Assembly (NCBI GenBank): GCA_029851415.1
Contig: CM056742.1
Span: 16,967,736-17,031,735 of the forward strand
From: Eretmocerus hayati
Taxonomy: Eukaryota; Arthropoda; Insecta; Hymenoptera; Aphelinidae
DNA: 64,000 bases
Reading direction: 5' to 3'
The notes beneath the pieces were generated by a model that saw nothing but the letters and a program-made list of their open reading frames with translations, did not search any database and had not been told where the DNA came from. The translations under genes and the position numbers were made by a program. Numbering within the stretch: position 1 is the first letter of the stretch; each line of letters opens with the position of its first letter. This document shows, piece by piece, positions 55,101-64,000 of this stretch.

Positions 55101-58100
55101 ACTTAGCCGTGGCGCTGTCGATGAGATGGACTCGCTGCTCGCTTTCGACGTTTCGTGTGTTTCTTGTTGGTGGAACTTGTTATTGAGACCCAATGACTCG
55201 TGTTTTTTATTAAATCGTATTGACAAATATTGAGGTTTCGTCCATCTAATGATTTTTCTACAAAATTTCAACTCATAGACTTTTTTTTTGCGAAAGTTCG
55301 GATGGAATCTTACATAGATGACAGCGAGACTCAACTTTTCGTATACTCTGGATGAAAGTTGATGGAACTTTTATGTTCGGGGACAATAAAACTCCATCTT
55401 TTTGTATCTATATGAGGTGTTGATAAGATATTGTGTGACTGTAAAACTTTAAACTTTCGATAGAAATTAACTGAACATCTCATCCGACGAAATGCTGGAA
55501 CTTTTAGATCTCGCCAGACACAACTGTGAAAATGATCGATGAACACTTCTGCCTAGGCACTACTAATACATTTTCAACACAAAGTTTCTCATTTTGGTCG
55601 ATTCTCCGTCAATTTTTCCGAGAAAAATTTTCTTGCTGTCAATGAAGTGAATACAAGAATGTCATTACAGACCCGGTAGTGCGTGCTTCAACGAAATTTT
55701 ACTTGGCCAACATAGCATGAAACTTATGAATTTCCTGGTTGAGCAACTAGTTATTAGGAACATGGTACTTTTGTCAAATTTGCAACATTTCTATTAATGT
55801 TTTTTTTTTCAGTCTGGAGTTCATTTACAAAATCCCACCGAATCCGTGAGAAAATTTTCAAATGTAGCAAGCGTCGCTCTCTCAGTTAAAAAAAAAGAGT
55901 TAGAGATGTGAAGAAAAAGCTGCTCTAAAACGTCTTCTCGCTCTTTCCACTCCTTATCGAGCATATTGCAAAGCTAAATATTCTGCCTCGTGTCTGTGTA
56001 TTTCGATCTTCTTGTATATATCCGAAGTATATATCATGCATTTTATCACCGCACATGTAAGTACGCAACTGTGCTTTCCAGTTATAACTTTGCCTTTCTC
56101 CCCGGAGACACGTATCAAACATTTTTTTTTTCTTCAAACTCTGAAACATACCTATACTATATTCCTCACATACATTCGTCACACATTTGCGCAATATACA
56201 AGTAATTTTTTATCAACTTGACCTCATGAAGCAGAAGTCAAAGTTCTAATTTTGGAGATACATATTGCGGAACCTTTGTGAAAAACTTGTCTACTCATGC
56301 CCCGCATTCGCTTGGATGATTTGCTCACGGAATTTTTTTTAATTTTTTTTTCTTTTAATTAATCGCTGGCCTTGGCAGTCTTCATGATCTTCAGTGGTCA
56401 GAGTCGTTGTGAAAAAATGTTGATCGACACACAATTACGTTTTGATGAGATCATCCAATCTAAAATATTGTAATAGGTTCCTCCACTTGACGAATATTGT
56501 TCGAATTATTCGTTTGGTGGATATATCCAGTTGTTCGTTTGAATTTGATTCAAGTTGTATAAAACCGTTTTTCATGCCACTCTTCTCAAAAACACAAAGA
56601 ACCTAGAAATCAGAAATCCTCACGATTTCTTTCAGGTCGTAGAAAACCGTGAGAAAATCCCAACAAACTTCACTCGAGCATTGAAAAAAATTATTTAATC
56701 CATTATCTAAGACTCAACTATCTTTGATATATCGTTTTCATCTAGAATTAATCTGTTACTTTCCAGTTCACAACCATGGTGAATGAATCTAATGGCTTAA
56801 AACTAGGAATTCGTTAACCAGTCCATGGTACTTGAAAATTTTCTATTGCTTGTTGGAAAAAACCAGGAAATATCTCTGAACTTTTTTCTGGAGATCCTGG
56901 CAGACCATGTTGAAGTACCCTGCCCTCTACTCTGTATCTTTTTCTTATCTCATGTTGAACCATCGCCTGAACAATCCAATAAAATCTAACAAATCTATGG
57001 ACGAGCTTCAATAACCCACCAAGATGGTTTTATAACTGTTGCTGGAACACGATGTCGACCAAACAACAGTCGGTAATCAATAACAAAAATGTGTCAATTT
57101 TCATTGAAAAATTTTTTTTACTGGTACTCCATAGCTTTAACGAAAATCAATCTATCTGGTTCAACTTGGAACAGGAAGAACTTGGAAAAACACAGATTCC
57201 TGATATAAGAGTGTTGAGAAAATCCACTTATTCAATCCTTTTTGAATCTGGAAATTTTAATTCATGTGCCTGCTGGAGAAAAACCTAGAGGGAATTTCGA
57301 AAAACAGGTTTGATAAACACCACGCTGGAACTTGATTTTGGGATAGATACGGTACCTTGATTATCAAGTCAATTTGATTTAAATATGGCGATATCATACG
57401 TATCAATACGAAATTGTTACATATCAGTCAGTTCTCATCCCCCCCCCACCCAGAAACTTACAGGCCACACCATCAAACAGATGACGTACCCAAGCTACAT
57501 ATTATTAATTTTGTCCTTATTGTTCGTCCTTTTATTGATGCGACAGTGATGTTTTTAATCTGAACACTTTGGGCAGCTGTCCATGTGTATCTGAGTCACG
57601 CGCACCCGCTACTCATCTGATGATAATATGGGAACTGCTTTGCATGTGGTCTATATCCTCTCAGTTGATGTATTATTGCGCATCAAATATATCCCATGCA
57701 TCAAAGTTGGGTCCCTGTTTGGACAGATGCCCTATCTTTGTGTTCATGTTCATACATGCGTGCACCCTTCCATAATTTTTTTTGTCAATATTTATTGTTG
57801 TATCTCCTCACACCACTCCCAAGAAAATTCCAAAAAATAATGAGCCTCCTCAATTACGTGATTCCAATTTTCAAGAAAAAAGTCCAACTTTATAATCCTT
57901 GCAAGTTTCAATGCTTTTTACAAAGATCGATAGATGTCATGTATCTATGTATGTGTAGGTGTGTGTCTGTGTCTCATACTAGAATTTGATTTGTTTTGCC
58001 GCGCCTACATCAGTCTCTTATTCAATGACATTAGAGCCTCGCCAGTTTGACCTCGTGCAGTTCATACACTCTGTATAATAGAACCTTGTATCGGTGCATT

Positions 58101-59469
58101 GACTGTGTGATGTACTAACAGAAGATTGACAGAGGCATAGTTCTGATAATTTGTAAAGAAGAACAAAATGTTATGAGGTGTGTATGTGAGAGTCGATTAC
58201 GACAAAAGCGACGCACTTTCGTGTACGTATAATGCGCTCAATGACCTCATCCGCTATATTCGAGCATATTTAGATTGAATTTATAGTTTATGTTGCAAGA
58301 GACCAAACTATCGGCAATCAACTAGTTCGTATATGTAGGTACACCACCTTCTAGATATACCAGTTTAAATTTACATGCATATAGGACAGGTAGCTTTTAT
58401 TTCTTATCTTGAACGATTTATCTTAAACCGACTTTGTATATAGATATCTAACGACATTAGAAAGTCAATCAGTGCACCGTACACCCAAATATAATGTAAA
58501 ACAACAATGTGCGAGATGATATTGAAGTCTTCGAGGTTAGGTTCAATACGCGTTATTTTCATTAAGTATAATGTCACATGTGCTCATTGTTTGATGCTTT
58601 CAATGATTTAATTATTGAGTTAATATCAGGATACATGGCGATACAACGACCAAATTAATTATGAAGCTGCATTCGTTTACTAGAGCTATTTTTCGATAGA
58701 GACTTCGTTGCTCTGATTGTCTAGGAAACATACATTTCTCATAGGAACCACAGAGCATCGGGGAGATATCGAAAACCTAGCTACTGTAACATATCCAAAT
58801 TTCGAGATAGGAAACACTAGCTCCAATTCAGATGTTGTTACATTCACCCTACGTGTTAGTCAAGTAAGATAGGCAGCGAATCTCACAATTTTTTCGTTAG
58901 TTCAAGATCATCCCTTGTGTGATCATTTCTCACCAGTTCACAATATTGACTCATTCACTCAGAATGTGCAATTTAATGGACTTGACTGTTTTGATCGATT
59001 ATTTTTTTGGTCACGTCAGGAAAATCTGGAAAAATTCTCAACAATCTTTATTGATACAAAAAATTAATTGAACCATAGTCCTAGGCCAAATTACTGATTG
59101 CAAGCAAGAAAAATAATGAAAAATAGAAAATTCTAAAAATCCTAGTTTTGGTTCTTTTCGTACTTTTATATCAGAAAAACACTTTGTACATGTCAGAAAT
59201 ACGTTTCACAATGTCCTAAGCTTGGGACAGTGGATGGTTTGAAAAAACTTTGTTCCTGTTCCACAATATCCAATGTCGATTTATCTAATTTTTTGCCCAG
59301 AAGAAGCAGAAATAACGAATCTTTAATTATACTATTTCTAAAGATTAGAACAAATATTTGCTCTGAAAAAGTTCATGGAACTAAGGGTAAACAAATGTTG
59401 ATGCAAATGGCGTCATAATGTGAAAAATCGAAATGGCGCAACGTCAATCAAACGAAAGTACACCCAATA

Positions 59470-59499
59470 TCTCTTCTCTCTTTCTCTCTCTCTCTCTCA
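59470..59499. repeat. CT microsatellite
   Basis: Interrupted CT tract (TCTTCTCTCTTTCTCTC), followed by a CpG-richer segment of about 150 bases. Confidence 0.85.
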
Positions 59500-62283
59500 T
59501 TCGGCAAAAATAGCTTTGACATTGATCTCCGTTATGGAGAGACAGGCTCGACGGGTCGCTCTGTGATGGCGTGAGTCACTCGTTATCAGGCTCGCCTTTC
59601 CTTGGGTGCGGTCAGACTATACGTATGATACGCTATATGGTTCTATACAATTTCTCGCTTGCCCATAGCAGTATTATGTATAGAAACTCGGTCTACACAC
59701 GATTTCCCGATCGGTTCACTCGTGCAGCATAATCCCAATCCCAATCCCAATCCATTCCTAATTAAACTTACCCTAACCCTATACTCTGCGCAGTCAGACT
59801 TTGAAAATCTGATTCAAATAGTTATTAGAGTATCATATCTATTCGTGACTTGGTAATACTCATCTTCAGGCTTAGACTCTTATTAGCCAATCAAAGATTA
59901 TAATTTTGCTCCAGAGAGTTAGCTTGTAGCAGTCGTGCTTCCATTTTCTCTTCACATTATATGCATATATAGTGGGTGTACACCAGTTTTGAAGAGATAA
60001 CCGAGCCATGAGGCCGTTTGCTTTGAGATAAAATGAGCAATAGACCCTTTAGAATTGATCTCTGGGGATAGATTTTGGTGCGTGTGCGTGGTGTGTGTTT
60101 CTTATGAGCTTATAGTCTTTGTGTGTAGGCGAAATTTGTGGTTAGACTAAAAGAAAATGGAATTTGAAGAGTTTGAGTTCCGTTAGTTATGAGAGCTTAC
60201 GTTTCACCGGTTCGTTGAAGTTTTGTAGAGAAAACCGCGAGGAAAACCGGGTTTTCATACGGTTAATTATCTCGTGGCTTGACTGCGCGAAAATTTTTAT
60301 TAGAATCGACTAATTTTATCTTCTCATTATAAATTTCATCATTGGACAAGATTTTTCGTCTCTGTAATAGTCACCCCTGATTCTAAATAAAGATAACTCT
60401 CATGATTGTTACGTAAGCTAACCGTTCAATTGCAGAAGAGGCCTTAAATGAATTCGAATTTTACTTGAGGGTATCGTACTGATATCAATCTCGTATCTAC
60501 CGGAAGTAAATAACAATTTTTCTGGGTTGCATAATTTTTCACGATAATTTAATCTGTGAAGAATGAAGCAATATATGAAGAATTTCATCTTTTACGTAAA
60601 TCAGAAAAACAACGCTGAAGGTTCAATGCATTCCAATCATTCGAAACACGCGATGCTGATGTATAAAATATTATTCAGCCAGCGCTAGTATAAAAATGAA
60701 TACGTCGTGCGTACATTACCCCCGCGTGATTATTCAACTTAAACCACCTAGAATACCTGGAAAAACCCTGTCATAGAAATATTCTAACTTATCTCATGTT
60801 GAAATCTCTAGATGAGTATCTATTATCATTAGTCTCATATTGACAAGCACTTGCTTCACAGCCCGAAAAATAGCGATGATTTGACCAAACCTTGTGAATT
60901 TCCAATATCTGTACTGAATATTCTACTAAACTTTCAGTATATCTTGAAATATCCATGGAAATAATTGAAAAAAAAAAAATTATAGCAAAGAACACCGAAG
61001 CAAGACCTTTTTTGCCTCAAAGTGTGTGTGAAAAACAGGTTCATTTACCGGTAACCAGGATAATCACTCCTTATTCTCACCGAATTTCACAAAAACGACA
61101 ATATTTTCCAGAATTTCTTCCTCATATTCAAAAAAACTCAACCGACAATTGTCTTTTTCACCCTCCAAAAAATCTCGCCTTTGCAAACCCACAGTCAAAG
61201 AAACAGGTTTAAAAAAATTCCTTCTCTTTACCCACATGGACGCGATTCCGATAATGCAATATAGAAGGGCTCTCTGAGCATAAATGTTTTCTCTTGGCTT
61301 GGTGGAATTCAGCTTGCCATGCTATGCATAACATACGAGTCAGCGTCTCACAGTCTATTCTCGGCCATGCCAAAGAGAACCGTGCGTCGAAGCAGTCTGC
61401 ATGGAATACTCCAACCATCAGACATTGCGAAAACGCTCGAGGCGTGTGGGAAAGACGTTTTCGCACCTTTGGCTTCTCTTAAGTCTCTTTCCACTCCCCT
61501 CCATCCTCCTCATTGCCAATCGGCATACACACCTTCCAGCGAGAGGCATTCAATGTCGGCATTGAAGGACCTTCGACTTTATACAAGCTTACATTACGAT
61601 CACGCGCGAAACATCTCAGGAGAGGGGTTCTCTTTTACAAACGAGAAAGGAATCGATGCTCTGGTCACGAGTTTGTTGTGGATCATGGAAAAGGACTGAT
61701 TTGAAGACTGAGTGCTTTGAAGAGCTTTGATACCTACACGAATTTGAAAGTAGATTCCTGTCATACTTAGTTTTGAAAGTATTGAAAATTGTATTCAACA
61801 TTTCGGCAAGATATTTCTGATCTCAATCGGAATGAGAAGAATCATTTTCGTTGGTTTCCTCCTTGTCGGTGGCTATTTGTTCAGCCTGTGACAGTACAAT
61901 GAAAGAGTATCCAAATTGGGATTTGATGATAGCACCCAATCTTTTTGTGCCGTTGAGTAGATACTTGACAATGTTAGTATTGTCCATCTCCTTCATGATC
62001 CAAACTGAGAGACCAACTCAGATCATGGCAAAATGATTTCAAACGAGTTGAATGAATGAAATGCAAGTATAAGACTTTTGCCTTGGTGTTCTCTCTATGA
62101 CCTTTTCAGTTAAAACCTTTGAATCGAGTTATCAAATTCTTCCTATGGTATGTCAACATCCATAGCATCATACAACTGGCATGTACATATTTTTCTAATT
62201 TCATCCAGCCATTCCGATTAATACAGTGACAAACGTGAACAGCCATCTTTTTCCAACAATAGTTTCATGACATATGGTTTCTC

Positions 62284-62313
62284 GATGATGATGATGATGA
62301 TGATGATGATGAT
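62284..62313. repeat. GAT microsatellite
   Basis: Ten perfect GAT units, not inside any supported reading frame. Confidence 0.95.
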
Positions 62314-64000
62314 CTACACTTTTGACTATCATGTGTAAGTACAGAAAACATTTGGCTCGAAGTTAACTATTGCAATCTTTGATTGCATCTTGGAAACCCG
62401 TTTTGTGCAAGTTTTATGTTTCGATAAAAGAGCAAAAAAACGGATGGAGAACGAATCGTCTGAAAGTCAGCTTGTTTTAAGACAACAACCGTGAAGTATA
62501 GGTCGTATTGAACGCAACACTTCCCTAACGTTGCAATTCTGATCTTACATCCTCTCCACGGAGTATATTCTTAACAACTTCCAACATCCGCCCATAAACC
62601 CTCTCGTAAGTCGATTCAGCCTTACACGTTCTGGATCGTTTATTACCAACATACCCAGTGCGCATCGTGTACTTTACTGCTATCATTCTGGCAGTCTAAA
62701 TTCTACAATACAAGAATATAGCTTTTATTCTTCTTGATATTCCAGAAGACCATTACAAACATTCCCTCACTAGTAAACTAAGATTCCTAAGTTGAATACC
62801 TAGATCACTATGATCAGCCATTTTGAAAGATACTTTTCTTGCCTATCAAGAACTCATTAAATTCAAACGACGTTATTGTTATCGTTCACTTCAGATAAGA
62901 ATTCCTCCCCAATCATCAGGATTTCAGTTTGATATTGTGGAAGTCTTGTCACTGTTGAATTCATCATAGCCATTTCAGACACTTGCAGATTCTGAATTCA
63001 ATGACGGAATCAAGTTTGTGTGCCGATTGTTGACTCTTGTACGTATTTCATAACTTGGCGCTTGTCACTGCGGTCTCATCTCTTCCGGTGAGCATTATAA
63101 CTCATACACGTGAACTCGACGAGCCAATCTATTTCCGTTCGAAAAACATTTCAAGAGTTTCATTCATAGGATTTGATGCGTTGGCGTCAGTTTCTTCCAC
63201 TCAAATGAATCTGGTTTGTTTCAAGGTTTGGATTAGATCACTCTTTCCTTTCCAAAACTGTAACAAGACATGATTTCAAACTCTGAAATTCGTAGAAGGT
63301 TGACCTGACTGAATTCTGGGCACGTCTTGTGAAAGAACCAGACGAGCCTGATTAAAGAAATCATACTTCGTCATACCTTAAAGAGTTATTCAAATCATAT
63401 TTTTTGGAAAGTCAATTGTTTTCTTTCTTTCAAATGATAATACAGTTGCACAAGCATTTAAAATGAAGACAGCGATTTTGTTCACCTAGAGATTTTGTAA
63501 GCAGCTTTCATCATGAGAACGAAACAATTTTTTTCATGCGATCTTGTAATTATCTTATGATGGGCTTTGTTCGTTCCAGAACCACAAGGCATGATTGTTC
63601 GTATCAGAATGAAAATGCCAACTTCACAAGTTTGAGCATAGCAAGAGTGAGCTCCAAACTGACATTGGTATTTGTTCACAGTTGATTCAAGTCAATCTCT
63701 ATTCATTTTTCAAACACTGCTGAGTCAGGTCATGAGTGCTGCTAGATGTAAGAAATACGATTTAGAATGTCTAATGATCATCAGATGCTGCGTCATGCGT
63801 GTTTATCAATCCAGCCAGGAAGGAGTGAATGACTAAGATTGAATTGCGGAAAATGTTGTACCTTATTCATAGTTCCTGATCAACAATTCAGAAATTTCCT
63901 ATGAAATCCATGTTTAACAAACTCCCAAACTCTTAAATTACTCCTCCAACGAAGAACACTCAGTTTACCCACATCATACTTAACGAGTTTCTCAATTTTC

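Larger units (their letters stand above)
51413..55105. other. GA-rich, CpG-richer region, possibly promoter DNA
   Basis: Three G+C/CpG-richer islets (about 52.43-52.82, 53.78-54.01 and 54.53-54.69 kb) are interspersed with GAGA tracts. The first ends in TCATCGAG|GTAATT, a usable donor with GT at 52816, and contains an ATG frame of 69 codons with no domain. It may hold untranslated first exons of a gene lying outside the recognisable part. No exon is firmly supported. Confidence 0.35.
55106..64000. other. Gene-free stretch
   Basis: A+T-rich with CT, CCCAAT and GAT microsatellites. A G+C-richer segment at about 61.29-61.70 kb carries overlapping open frames on both strands, the longest 126 codons, with no domain. 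A C run lies near 57.44 kb. No supported exon, RNA gene or transposon end was seen. Confidence 0.5.

Noticed and set aside
59725..59780. CCCAAT and CCCTAACCCT units as a telomere-like tract
   Set aside because: Only a few imperfect units, and the insect telomere repeat would be CCTAA/TTAGG in long arrays.
61319..61699. 126-codon plus-strand frame
   Set aside because: The segment is open in several frames on both strands because it is G+C-richer. No domain and no splice signals support it.

Overview
The window is A+T-rich eukaryotic DNA, almost certainly from an insect. The one well-supported gene is an insect-type TAK1/MAP3K7 kinase. Most of the rest is gene-free and holds microsatellites, homopolymer runs, G+C/CpG-richer islets and many miniature transposons. 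A hymenopteran is my guess, from the protein and base composition, and it is not proven. There are no bacterial operons, CRISPR arrays or rRNA genes.

Layout. 1-18.1 kb is gene-poor, with three unrecognised coding-like fragments (about 2.0-2.2 kb minus strand, 3.2-3.5 kb plus, 13.1-13.6 kb plus and frame-broken), a 37-bp-stem hairpin at 7.1 kb and several CpG-richer islets with TATA-like boxes. 18.16-21.25 kb is a decayed hAT transposon. Its long terminal inverted repeats are still recognisable, its transposase is broken, and a foldback with arms of about 260 bp sits inside its left end. Just outside it (21.3 kb) is a tRNA-like sequence with A box, B box and T-run. 21.4-35.1 kb is non-coding apart from a TTAA-flanked 381-bp MITE (31.2 kb). 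35.1-37.3 kb holds the TAK1 gene: a splice acceptor, an uninterrupted 546-codon reading frame and a poly(A) signal. A possible 63-codon reading frame converges on it from the minus strand.

40.85-41.86 kb is a TA-flanked foldback MITE with a second inverted-repeat element inside one arm. 43.9-44.7 kb is another inverted-repeat-bounded element. 48.8-49.1 kb is a degenerate ~90-bp tandem array, followed by a perfect 24-bp G+C palindrome. 50.4-51.4 kb has the second copy of the 381-bp MITE, directly followed by a different TTAA-flanked element. 52.4-55.1 kb is rich in GA repeats and CpG islets and may be promoter DNA. From there to 64 kb I see nothing clearly coding.

The genes do not form a pathway here. 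TAK1 is a stress and immune MAP3K (IMD/JNK signalling in insects) sitting alone in a repeat-rich neighbourhood. The most informative signals are the nested transposon architectures, the two gap-free MITE copies, the coding-intron-free TAK1 and the isolated hairpin at 7.1 kb. All alignments were made by eye, so percentages and boundaries are approximate.
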